Positions 8,021-16,034 of a stretch of 64,000 nucleotides of DNA are shown piece after piece. The stretch's first letter is position 1. Every line of letters starts with the position of its first letter. The translations under genes were made by a program, and so were the position numbers. The notes under the pieces were generated by a model. The model ran no database searches. It saw nothing but the letters and a program-made list of their open reading frames with translations, and was not told the origin of the DNA. This DNA is from Alphaproteobacteria bacterium (lineage in GTDB: Bacteria > Pseudomonadota > Alphaproteobacteria > Rhizobiales > GCA-2746425), in the NCBI GenBank assembly GCA_024743215.1, contig JANSWZ010000008.1, positions 156,003 through 220,002 on the forward strand. Direction: 5' to 3'.

Positions 8021-8899
8021 ATGTCCACGCCAATGTCCCCCGAAAAAACTGGCCTGGGGCTTTTACTTGGCCTTGTTGGTGTCGTTGTGTTTGGCGGTAC
8101 GTTGCCATTTACCAGCTTGGCAGTCGCGGATATGTCAGCATCCTTTGTGACCTATGGTCGCGCCGTCGTGGCAGCTGGCTGTGCACTGATTCTGCTTTTG
8201 ATCATGGGACGCAGGCCATTTGTGAAGGCAGATTTCCTGCCGCTTTTTATCTCCGCATTGTGTCTGGTCATTGGATTTCCGTTTTTTATGGCCCTTGCAA
8301 TGACAAGTGTGCCAGCCTCTCATGGCGGCATTGTGTTGGGGATTTTACCAATTACAACAGCCTTATTCTCTGCAATTTTGAACAAAGAACGACCCAGTCT
8401 CTGGTTCTGGATTCTTAGTCTGATTGGATGTGGTCTGGTTATCACATTTGCATTGCGCGATGGATCAGCCGGCATCGGGCTGGGAGATGCATGGCTGCTC
8501 TTCGCGGCACTTTTTGCATCATTTGGATATGCAATATCCGGCCAATTGTCACGCACCATGCCAGGTTGGGAAGTCATCAGCCGAGGGCTGCTGTTATGTC
8601 TGCCCCTTTCAATCATTGGCAGCTTTCTAAGCTTTCCAGATGCAATAGGCAGCATCTCCACGTCAGCATGGATCGGCTTTGCTTATGTCAGCCTGTTTTC
8701 CATGTTCATCGGGTTTGTTTTCTGGAATGCCGGGCTGGCCCTGGGCGGGGTGGCACTTGTGGGACAGACCCAATTGTTGCAGATATTTGTAACTTTGGTG
8801 CTATCCCAGCTTGTGCTTGGAGAAGCAGTTGGAACCGAAGCATGGGTGGTGGCAAGCCTGATTGTCTGCATCATCTTTTTTCTGAAGAAAGCGCGCTAA
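8021..8899 (+). CDS. EamA-family (DMT superfamily) transporter
   Basis: This is a 292-residue inner-membrane protein with about ten hydrophobic helices in two EamA repeats. The first repeat includes GVVVFGGTLPFTSLAV and YGRAVVAAGCALILL; the second GYAISGQLSRTMPGWEVI and AYVSLFSMFIGFVFWNAGLALGG. Such proteins export metabolites or amino acids; the substrate cannot be told. The ATG at 8021 is chosen because it directly precedes the first helix; an in-frame start at 7952 overlaps the divergent DnaJ-like gene. It is a single-gene unit. Confidence 0.85.
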   Translation: MSTPMSPEKTGLGLLLGLVGVVVFGGTLPFTSLAVADMSASFVTYGRAVVAAGCALILLLIMGRRPFVKADFLPLFISALCLVIGFPFFMALAMTSVPASHGGIVLGILPITTALFSAILNKERPSLWFWILSLIGCGLVITFALRDGSAGIGLGDAWLLFAALFASFGYAISGQLSRTMPGWEVISRGLLLCLPLSIIGSFLSFPDAIGSISTSAWIGFAYVSLFSMFIGFVFWNAGLALGGVALVGQTQLLQIFVTLVLSQLVLGEAVGTEAWVVASLIVCIIFFLKKAR

Positions 8900-8958
8900 T
8901 CCTCTGATTTGAATCCCGCCTTCTTCCAAACTGATCGATGGAATCATCCAGCTCTGCG

Positions 8959-10416
8959 CTACCCAATGGGCGCTGGAAACCAGCCTGTCAGAATGATGAA
9001 CATCACCGAGAACACCGCATAGCACATCAGCGCATAGACCCCGTTCCAACGCCAGGTCAGCGTGGTTGGCGGAATATTGGTAACGCTGGAGACCAACAGG
9101 GTCGCCGATGCGTTTGGTGAGGCTGTCATGCTCATGGCCCAACCGGCACCCAGTGCAAACACAATGAGATTTGGATCTGCTGGCAAAACCGGCAAGGCGT
9201 TGATGATGGCGCTTAGAAACACAACGATTAATATCGGGGACAGAGCAATTTGACCGCCCAGACTGATCAATACCGGCAGAGCCATCAGGAACAACCAGTC
9301 TGGCATGTTCACCCGCTCAAGAGAATGCGCAACCAAATCCACTGGGGCCAGTTTTGCCGCTGCCTCACCGATAAATCCGGCGGCCCCAAGCATGAATGCA
9401 CTTCGGCCCATGTTGATGGAAGATCGAGACAGAATGCTCCAAACTGTTGTAACAGTAGACGTCACAACGCTGTTGCCACGTGCTTTGAACTGTTGTGCGA
9501 AAATCCAACCGACCATTAACACAGGCGCGACCAGCATCAATGCGATTGCTGCGGACACACCGGTGATCAGAAACACACAAAAGGTCAGTCCAATCAGCAG
9601 GGCACAAATGACACCGAACCGAAGTGCAGACTGAACAGGCAAGCCCTGCGTTTGAGGTACTGACGGAAGCTGAACATTGCGCCAGCGCAATCGATCTTCA
9701 AATCGGCCGATCAGGATCATGACGATGGCCGCACTGATCCCCAGAACAATTGTGGTGGATTGATCAATGGCTGGGAAAGTTGTGAAGAGCACCGCTTGTG
9801 TCAACGCAGTGGGCGACCACATGATCATCCAGGAGAAGCCTCTTAGCAGAGCAGAAATCTGCTGCTGCTCGGCGCGTCGAACCGCCTGTGGGTCATCACT
9901 GGCCTTTCTGGCGCCACGCTGAATCAAAGGTGTCAAAAGACTGACAGCACCAAAATTCAGCAGAACACCCATTAGATGGCCGCCGACTGCCAAGCCATAG
10001 TAGCGCCGACCACGGGGCTGACGCGTTGTGTATAGCCCCAATTCCAGCACAGAGGCGGAACGCTGCGCCGCCTCTTTCAACAAAGTCACAAGGTAGATGA
10101 ACGCACCAAAAAAGGCTGCCCTGTCCAGAGCAAGCAGAATTGCTGGCATATCGTGGTTTTGCAGCACAAGTCCGGCCGCCAATGCCAATGCGAGCAATGT
10201 CAGTACCCATTCCCGCAGCTTGAATCGAGACACGATGCAAAAGCACAGCGCAAGAAACGCAAACCGTGCAATTACAAGCCCTGTCGATGAACCCAAGAAC
10301 TGATGTGCCAGCGTTGACAAGGACAGGAGTGCAAGTACGATTGCAGCGCTCGCGCTTTTCTCAATCGTGTCACCATCGATCTTTGGCATTGCAGATGTCA
10401 TTGGGTCATCCGGCAT
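8959..10416 (-). CDS. Large multi-pass membrane protein, ion-transporter-superfamily-like, function unknown
   Basis: This is a 485-residue integral membrane protein with roughly 11-13 hydrophobic segments spread over its full length. The halves carry paired motifs of the kind seen in the ion transporter (ArsB/NhaD/CitT) superfamily: FSWMIMWSPTALTQAVL near residue 215 and ALGAGWAMSMTASPNASATL near residue 430. The latter is the sort of re-entrant, small-residue-rich loop these carriers use for substrate binding. I do not recognise a named family. The exact start is uncertain, with ATGs at 10416 and 10401. It stands alone, convergent with the EamA gene. Confidence 0.6.
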   Translation of the reverse strand: MPDDPMTSAMPKIDGDTIEKSASAAIVLALLSLSTLAHQFLGSSTGLVIARFAFLALCFCIVSRFKLREWVLTLLALALAAGLVLQNHDMPAILLALDRAAFFGAFIYLVTLLKEAAQRSASVLELGLYTTRQPRGRRYYGLAVGGHLMGVLLNFGAVSLLTPLIQRGARKASDDPQAVRRAEQQQISALLRGFSWMIMWSPTALTQAVLFTTFPAIDQSTTIVLGISAAIVMILIGRFEDRLRWRNVQLPSVPQTQGLPVQSALRFGVICALLIGLTFCVFLITGVSAAIALMLVAPVLMVGWIFAQQFKARGNSVVTSTVTTVWSILSRSSINMGRSAFMLGAAGFIGEAAAKLAPVDLVAHSLERVNMPDWLFLMALPVLISLGGQIALSPILIVVFLSAIINALPVLPADPNLIVFALGAGWAMSMTASPNASATLLVSSVTNIPPTTLTWRWNGVYALMCYAVFSVMFIILTGWFPAPIG

Positions 10417-10495
10417 CGTTTACCAACATCAGCGCAAATTCTGAAAATTGGCCCCGAAAATTTGGCGCTCAAAATCTAGCATTGGAAATCTGGTA

Positions 10496-11125
10496 ATGAC
10501 CAAACTGTCTATGTCTCTCTACCGGCATTCTTTTATGTTGCATGATCAGTTCGAAACGCCAGATTGTCATCAGGCAATTTGGGTGGAAAGTGGCAGTGTT
10601 GATGTTGGAGGCAGTACCGCTTTTGCAGGTGAAGGACATTATGTTGCTCCCAATGACATTATCAGCGCAACCAAATCCAGCAAATTCATCCGTTTTGAAA
10701 TTGCAGCCTCAGAAAGCAGTTCGGCCGCTCCAGGGCCATCGGAAATGGTTTTGCGTGGTAAACTTATGCTTGAGTCCGGCCCCGTCTTTCTGCGGCTGGA
10801 CCAGGTAACCTTCCCGGCCAAAGCCCGCGCTTACCGTCACATTCATCCCGGTCCCGGCATCCGATATCTGACGTGTGGTGCGCTTGAAATCAAATCAGAC
10901 ACACACACGGACATCATGCAACCCGGTCAGGCTTGGTTTGAGGACGCCAATTCCCCGGTTCAGGCAACCGCACAGGAAATCGAGACATCCGCGTTTGTCC
11001 GCGCCATGGTTCTGCCGCTAACCTATGAGGGCAAACCTACGATCAAGCTACTGAATCCAGACGATCTGCAGAAACCTGCACTGCAAACCAATAAGCGGTT
11101 TTTTGACCAGCGCATTGCTCTATAG
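10496..11125 (+). CDS. Bicupin/cupin-fold protein, function unknown
   Basis: The product is 209 residues from the ATG at 10496. Two cupin-like strands sets are visible: an N-terminal one (QAIWVESGSVDVGG, then GEGHYVAPNDII) and a C-terminal one (ARAYRHIHPGPGIRYLTCGALEIK, then MQPGQAWFEDANSPVQA). The second set keeps a HxH pair that could bind a metal. It ends 10 bases from the convergent GlcG-like gene that closes the TRAP operon, so a functional link to that transporter is possible but unproven. Confidence 0.75.
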   Translation: MTKLSMSLYRHSFMLHDQFETPDCHQAIWVESGSVDVGGSTAFAGEGHYVAPNDIISATKSSKFIRFEIAASESSSAAPGPSEMVLRGKLMLESGPVFLRLDQVTFPAKARAYRHIHPGPGIRYLTCGALEIKSDTHTDIMQPGQAWFEDANSPVQATAQEIETSAFVRAMVLPLTYEGKPTIKLLNPDDLQKPALQTNKRFFDQRIAL

Positions 11126-11135
11126 CCCACAAAAA

Positions 11136-11633
11136 TCAGTTGGCCCCCTTTTCAACGTCCGACAAATAGGATCGCGTCCAGTCAGGATCGACTGAAACCG
11201 GTTCTGAAGCAAAGCCTGCGCTATGGATCGCGCCGATGGCGCAATATTCATCTTTCTCAGACGTATCACCACTGATGCCCACTGCGCCAATTGTATAGCC
11301 TTCCTCATCTTCAATCAGCACACCACCCGGCACAGGAATGAACTTTCCGTCAGCCGCTGTTGCCAGAGCACTTTGAAAGGCAATGCGCTGTGACAACCGG
11401 TCCCTGATGAGCCGACTGGAAATCCCCATGCCCAAGGCCCCGGAGGCTTTGCCCAGAGCAATGCCAAACCGCAATGTTCCAGAGCCATCCTCGCTCTTGC
11501 AGGCAATCACCTTGCCACCAACATCCAGCACCACCACTGTGAGGGGGTGCATCTCTTGCTCCCGGCCAATAGCTAGGGCCTTATCGACAATGTGTGCAGC
11601 CTTTTCCAGCGGCAGGACGGTTTTCAACTTCAT
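11136..11633 (-). CDS. GlcG/HbpS-like (DUF336) protein
   Basis: This is a 165-residue single-domain protein of the GlcG/HbpS family. Diagnostic segments are LTVVVLDVGGKVIA, ALGKASGALGMGISS, PVPGGVLIEDEEGYTIGAVGISG and DEYCAIGAIHSAGF. Family members bind haem or cobalamin-like ligands or are encoded next to glycolate and other small-acid catabolic genes, but enzymatic roles remain unclear. It starts 2 bases after the dctM stop, with GAGAGG as ribosome-binding site, so it is the last gene of the TRAP operon. Confidence 0.83.
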   Translation of the reverse strand: MKLKTVLPLEKAAHIVDKALAIGREQEMHPLTVVVLDVGGKVIACKSEDGSGTLRFGIALGKASGALGMGISSRLIRDRLSQRIAFQSALATAADGKFIPVPGGVLIEDEEGYTIGAVGISGDTSEKDEYCAIGAIHSAGFASEPVSVDPDWTRSYLSDVEKGAN

Positions 11634-11635
11634 GA

Positions 11636-12958
11636 TCAGCCTCTCATCAGGTCAGGCAGCCAAGTCACGATCTCCGGGAAGATCAGCAGCAGGGCAATGG
11701 TGACAACATCAGCCACGAAAAACAGCGCAATTCCCCTGAACACATCAGTCAATGGAATGTCAGGTCGAACGCCATTCACGACGAAACAATTCAGTCCGAT
11801 TGGCGGCGTGATGAGGCAGACTTCTGCCATTTTCACAACAATGATGCCGAACCAGATTGAGTCAAACCCAAGCGCGATCACCGCCGGATAAACCACCGGA
11901 AGCGTCAGCAACAACATGCCGATTGCATCCATGAACATGCCCAATATGGCATAGGCCAGAAGAATGCAGATCATGATGACCATCGGGGATGCATCCAGTC
12001 CGATGATCCACTCGGTGAAGGCTTCGGGAAGACCGGAGAAACCCAGGAACCGCACAAATATCAAGACGCCCCAGATAAGCGAGAAGATCATGACGGTCAG
12101 CTTGGCTGCCTCCATCAGCGCATTCTTCATGGTGTGAATTTTGGTGCCGCGTGCCAGCGCAAGAACAAAAATCACAAAGGCGCCCAGAGCCCCCGCCTCC
12201 GTTGGCGTGGCCCAGCCATTGTAGATCGCCGACATGATGATGAAGACAACAATGACAATCGGAGAGATGCCTGGAAGCGTCATAACACGCTCCTTCCAGG
12301 AATAGCCCGAGACCGATGGCCCTGCATCTGGTCGGTACAATGCCCAGATGATGATGATGGCAGCATAGACCAGAGCGGACACGGCCCCCGGCAGGAAGCC
12401 GGCCAACAATAATTCGCCAACAGATTCTTCCACGATAATCGCGTAGATGATCAAAATGGCGGATGGCGGAATGAGGGAAGCAAGCGTGCCACCGGCAGCC
12501 ACCACACCGGCTGCCAGCCTTTTATCATAACCGTATTTCAGCATTTCGGGGATTGCCACGCGAGAGAAGACAGCGGCTGTCGCCGTTGAAGCCCCAGACA
12601 CAGCTGCAAAGCCGGCAGTTGCAAACACTGTTGCCACGGCTAAACCGCCTGGCACCCAGCCAACCCATTTGCGAGCGGCATCAAACAATTGCTGCGTCAT
12701 GCCCGCATGAAACGCAATAAAGCCAATGAAAATGAACATCGGCAACACGCTGAGCGCATAGGTTGAGGATTTGGAATGCGGAATGGTCCCAACGATGCCA
12801 GCGGCTGGACCCCAACCCAGCAATTCGACCAGCCCCAAAAGACCGACAATAGCGGCTGCAAACACAACACGTACGCCGATCACCACGAACAAGAACAACA
12901 GGCCGAGACCAATCAGGCCAACCAGGAACGGGTCGTCAAAACCAATACCGATAATCAT
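11636..12958 (-). CDS. dctM: TRAP transporter large permease (DctM)
   Basis: This is a 440-residue, about 12-helix membrane subunit that carries the substrate through the inner membrane, driven by a sodium gradient. Family motifs are visible: PMFIFIGFIAFHAGM, FAAVSGASTATAAVFSRVAIPEM, the GTLASLIPPSAILIIYAI loop, NGWATPTEAGALGAF and the closing ITPPIGLNCFVVNGVRPDIPL. Its start overlaps the dctQ stop by 4 bases. Confidence 0.95.
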   Translation of the reverse strand: MIIGIGFDDPFLVGLIGLGLLFLFVVIGVRVVFAAAIVGLLGLVELLGWGPAAGIVGTIPHSKSSTYALSVLPMFIFIGFIAFHAGMTQQLFDAARKWVGWVPGGLAVATVFATAGFAAVSGASTATAAVFSRVAIPEMLKYGYDKRLAAGVVAAGGTLASLIPPSAILIIYAIIVEESVGELLLAGFLPGAVSALVYAAIIIIWALYRPDAGPSVSGYSWKERVMTLPGISPIVIVVFIIMSAIYNGWATPTEAGALGAFVIFVLALARGTKIHTMKNALMEAAKLTVMIFSLIWGVLIFVRFLGFSGLPEAFTEWIIGLDASPMVIMICILLAYAILGMFMDAIGMLLLTLPVVYPAVIALGFDSIWFGIIVVKMAEVCLITPPIGLNCFVVNGVRPDIPLTDVFRGIALFFVADVVTIALLLIFPEIVTWLPDLMRG

Positions 12959-13611
12959 TTGTCTGACTTTCCGTCTGTCATGTCTGGCTGGGGAACATCA
13001 TCGCCCAGCACTTCATGAATCTCTTCACGTGCCTGTTCGGCAGCGTCCATAATTTTGGCGATACCTATCGGCTCCAACTCCGGACGCAGGAACAGCCTGA
13101 ATGACCCAAACAATTGGATCAAAAGGCGCAAAAACCAGAAAGAAAATGCAATTGGCACGAGCAATTTGGAGGGCCAGACGTGATATTCTGCGTCGATAGT
13201 GGTGTCGCCAAGCTGATAGGCACGAAGGAAATGGCCCCAGCTATACCAGATCAAGACGCCAATGATCCCGAGAGCGGCCACCGTACCCAGAATCTCTGCA
13301 AACCAAAGGACCCTCCCCCTCAACTTGCCAATCAGCAACTCCATGCGGATGTGGGCGCCAAGCCGCTGGCAGTAGGCAGCCCCCAAAAACGCCATGCTGG
13401 CCATCGACAACTCAACGAGGTCGATATAGCCCGCAATAGGCGAATTGAGCACTGAGCGCAGAAAAATCTGAGCTGTGCCAAGCAGCATCAGCATAAGAAT
13501 TGCAAAGGCCGCTATCAGGTTCAAAGAATCTTCGAAGGGGGACAATTTGCGATCTGCGGTCGCAATTGCGAGACCGGCGCTGTCCGAGGGCGTGGCGGGG
13601 GAAACGGTCAC
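12955..13611 (-). CDS. dctQ: TRAP transporter small permease (DctQ)
   Basis: This is a 218-residue membrane protein with four predicted helices, the small subunit that pairs with DctM. Characteristic features are the amphipathic first helix (DSLNLIAAFAILMLMLLGTAQIF), LVELSMASMAFLGAAYCQRLGAHIRMEL, and the last helix before the charged tail. Translation begins at GTG 13611 with AGAGGTGG in front. A long N-terminal extension (about 30 residues) and an acidic C-terminal tail are slightly unusual but within family variation. Confidence 0.9.
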   Translation of the reverse strand: MTVSPATPSDSAGLAIATADRKLSPFEDSLNLIAAFAILMLMLLGTAQIFLRSVLNSPIAGYIDLVELSMASMAFLGAAYCQRLGAHIRMELLIGKLRGRVLWFAEILGTVAALGIIGVLIWYSWGHFLRAYQLGDTTIDAEYHVWPSKLLVPIAFSFWFLRLLIQLFGSFRLFLRPELEPIGIAKIMDAAEQAREEIHEVLGDDVPQPDMTDGKSDK

Positions 13612-13643
13612 GTGCCACCTCTGTGTCTGGGTTTAGATCGAGC

Positions 13644-13668
13644 AAGGACGGCGCATGATGCGCCGTCC
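13644..13668 (-). terminator. Intercistronic hairpin between dctP and dctQ
   Basis: A perfect 11-bp inverted repeat with a 3-base loop (arms 13644-13654 and 13658-13668) sits between the binding-protein gene and the permease genes. No T tract follows on the minus strand. It therefore looks like an mRNA-stabilising or attenuating hairpin that raises the amount of binding protein relative to permease, as is common in binding-protein-dependent transport operons. Confidence 0.7.
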
Positions 13669-13705
13669 TGATGAATCGTAATCAGGGCATAGGCCCTGGA
13701 AATGC

Positions 13706-14755
13706 CTATTGGGCCGCTTCAGCTTCTTTTGCGTAGGCAAAGACAGCATCAAACACACCCTGGGCGTCGAATTTGTCTTTGTTGGCTTCGATCCACTCGT
13801 CCCAAACCGGCTGACCAGCAACTTCCCGGAATTTGGCAAGCTGTTCTTCCGAGTAGACGATTTTTTCCATTGTCTGTTCAAAGATCGGCAGATTTTTCTC
13901 ATCCTGAGCAGCGTAGGACGCAAGCTCGGTGTCCATGACAAGATCACGATTATCCATCAGGAACTTCTGATATTGCGGTGGCAACGCATCGTAGGATGTT
14001 TTGTTGAACACCCAACCGCATTCCGATGTGCCTGGTGCCAGATTGCTGGTGTACCAGTCAGCTTCGTCAGAGATTTTGAACGCCACGTGAGCGTAAGTGT
14101 ACGGGAACGCCGCTGCATCGAGCGCGCCGCGCTGAAAGGCTGTCGAAGTTTCACCGGCAGGCAGTGTCTGCTTCACAGCGCCGAGTTTTTCCATGGCAGT
14201 ACCAAGTCCACCACCGGCACGCACGCGAAGACCATCCCATCCCTCAAGGCTTTTTGGCGCCGGACCTTTTCCGAGAATTTCATACTGTGGAAGCAAGCCG
14301 GATACATATGGAATGGCATTCCATTTTTCCATGTCAGCGACAATTGCCGGATGTTCAAACATCTTTGAACGCACATATTTATCAACCTGCGGATCTCCAA
14401 GCGGCAGGAATGGCAATGAAAACACCATCCATGCAGGGTTCTTACCCGGATGATAGAAATTGCAGATGGCTGCGCCCTCAAAGGCATTCAGTTTAATTCC
14501 GTCCAGATTTTCGCGGTTGCTCGACAATTGTGCACCGTAGAAAATTTTGATTTCAAAATTTCCATCTGTCTCTTCCATGGCTTTCTTGGCCATCGCTTCC
14601 ATGCCATCGGACAACGCTCTTGGATTGCCCCACATGGAGATTTTCCAGAATACTTTTGGTCCGTCAATCATGGCTGCGTTTGCAGCGCTTGTGGTCACCA
14701 TTGCAGCTGCAGCTGCAGCCATCAAAATTTTGGAACCTGTTCGAAAATAGCTCAT
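13706..14755 (-). CDS. dctP: TRAP transporter substrate-binding protein (DctP family)
   Basis: This is a 349-residue periplasmic protein with a signal peptide ending near AANAAM. It follows the DctP fold: EIKIFYGAQLSSNRENLDGIKLNAFEGA, then the WDGLRVRAGGGLGTAMEKLGA segment holding the Arg that normally binds a carboxylate, ETSTAFQRGALDAAAFPYTYA, and the C-terminal helices. The Arg argues for an organic acid ligand, but its identity cannot be told. GGGAGG precedes the ATG. It heads the operon dctP-hairpin-dctQ-dctM-glcG-like and is divergent from the TAXI transporter. Confidence 0.92.
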   Translation of the reverse strand: MSYFRTGSKILMAAAAAAMVTTSAANAAMIDGPKVFWKISMWGNPRALSDGMEAMAKKAMEETDGNFEIKIFYGAQLSSNRENLDGIKLNAFEGAAICNFYHPGKNPAWMVFSLPFLPLGDPQVDKYVRSKMFEHPAIVADMEKWNAIPYVSGLLPQYEILGKGPAPKSLEGWDGLRVRAGGGLGTAMEKLGAVKQTLPAGETSTAFQRGALDAAAFPYTYAHVAFKISDEADWYTSNLAPGTSECGWVFNKTSYDALPPQYQKFLMDNRDLVMDTELASYAAQDEKNLPIFEQTMEKIVYSEEQLAKFREVAGQPVWDEWIEANKDKFDAQGVFDAVFAYAKEAEAAQ

Positions 14756-15005
14756 AATGATCCTCCCAGTTTATCATTTTGTGCAGCTCCCAAATTAAGC
14801 CGCAACAACCAATTTCCCGGACACTATGGTTGATTTCGAAATAATCAGCAATAAATAAACGGTATTTTCCTGCATTTCTCAAAATTGTCGATTTTTCTTG
14901 CACGAAACTGATCGGTTCGGTTAATGCTAGAGAAACGCTGATTTTCGACAGGAGCGTCATTGCTCTTTCAATCACACTCGTGATCATCAACAGGGAGGAT
15001 GAATT
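14756..15005. promoter_or_regulatory. Divergent promoter region shared by two TRAP transporter operons
   Basis: These 250 bases separate the start codons of two different TRAP binding-protein genes, so both operons must be started here. Both genes have near-perfect ribosome-binding sites (GGGAGGAT on each strand). The middle is AT-rich. A short inverted repeat, ATCAC-N4-GTGAT, at 14971-14984 lies near the TAXI gene. No regulator gene adjoins, and I could not assign promoter boxes with confidence. Confidence 0.5.
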
Positions 15006-15938
15006 ATGCATTTTACATCACTTATCCGGACTGCAGCTATCGCCGCTGCCATGGTCCTGACCGCAGGTTCAAGCTACGCAAATGAATTGCGCATAGGCAC
15101 GGCTAGCCAGGGCGGTGCCTTCTATCCGGTAGGCCAGGCAATCTCGTCTCTCGTCAATAATTATGCCGATGACCTGACAATGGTTCCGGTTGTAACAGCT
15201 GGTTCTGTCGGCAATCCGCGCCTGATCAACAGTGGCGAAGTCGACATTGCAATTACAAACAACAATCTGTCTGTTCTGGCCAATAAGGGCGTCGGCCCTT
15301 ACAAAAAGGCAGGCGCAATGAACTTGCGGGCCATTGGCTCGCTGCATTTCAGCATTCTGCATATGATGACACTGGACGGGTCTGACATCAGCAGCATTGC
15401 TGATCTGAAGGGCAAACGGATTGCAGTCGGCCCAGCCGGTGGTGGAACCATTCCATTTCTGGGACAAGTGCTTAGTCTTGCTGATCTGACAATCGATGAC
15501 ATTACGCCGAGCTTCCTGTCCTATGGTGACGGTTTCAGCCAACTGGCTGACGGTAATGTTGATGCGGCCTTTGCACTGAGTGGCTACCCAGCCGGCGCAG
15601 TCATGCAGGCTCAGGCCAACAAGAAACTTAAATTCATTCCGATCACGGAAGAACAGATGGCAACGGCCTTGGGAAAATACCCCAACTACAATGAAGTTGT
15701 GGTTCCAATGGCAACCTACGGAACAGACACGGACGGCAGAGTGCTTGGCGTCAATAACATGCTGATCGTCGATGCGGGCATGGATGAAGATGTTGCCTAT
15801 AAGATTACAAAAGCAATATACGACAATATGGATGAATTCCGGGCTGAAAATGCCTATGCGAAACAGATCGTTCCGGAAGCTTCATTGGAGCTGAAAATTC
15901 CGCTTCATCCCGGCGCCGCGAAATACTTCGCTGAGTAA
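15006..15938 (+). CDS. TAXI-family TRAP transporter substrate-binding protein
   Basis: This is a 310-residue periplasmic receptor with a Sec signal ending GSSYANE. The TAXI hallmarks are LRIGTASQGGAFYPVGQAI at the mature N-terminus, TAGSVGNPRLINSGEVDIAI, DLKGKRIAVGPAGGGT and DGNVDAAFALSGYPAGAV. TAXI receptors work with fused DctQM permeases, and known ones bind glutamate or other small acids. Its ribosome-binding site is strong. The gene heads a unit with the fused permease and a cupin. Confidence 0.93.
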   Translation: MHFTSLIRTAAIAAAMVLTAGSSYANELRIGTASQGGAFYPVGQAISSLVNNYADDLTMVPVVTAGSVGNPRLINSGEVDIAITNNNLSVLANKGVGPYKKAGAMNLRAIGSLHFSILHMMTLDGSDISSIADLKGKRIAVGPAGGGTIPFLGQVLSLADLTIDDITPSFLSYGDGFSQLADGNVDAAFALSGYPAGAVMQAQANKKLKFIPITEEQMATALGKYPNYNEVVVPMATYGTDTDGRVLGVNNMLIVDAGMDEDVAYKITKAIYDNMDEFRAENAYAKQIVPEASLELKIPLHPGAAKYFAE

Positions 15939-16034
15939 AAGCCCTCACCTACTCGACCAACAATTCTTGCGGATGAAAGCCTGTCTTACATCCGCAAGAT
16001 TTTATCAGGCTCCTGACGGAATGGAATAAACGCC

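Noticed and set aside
13709..14368. 219-codon frame on the plus strand
   Set aside because: It lies entirely antisense to the TRAP receptor gene and has no recognisable features.
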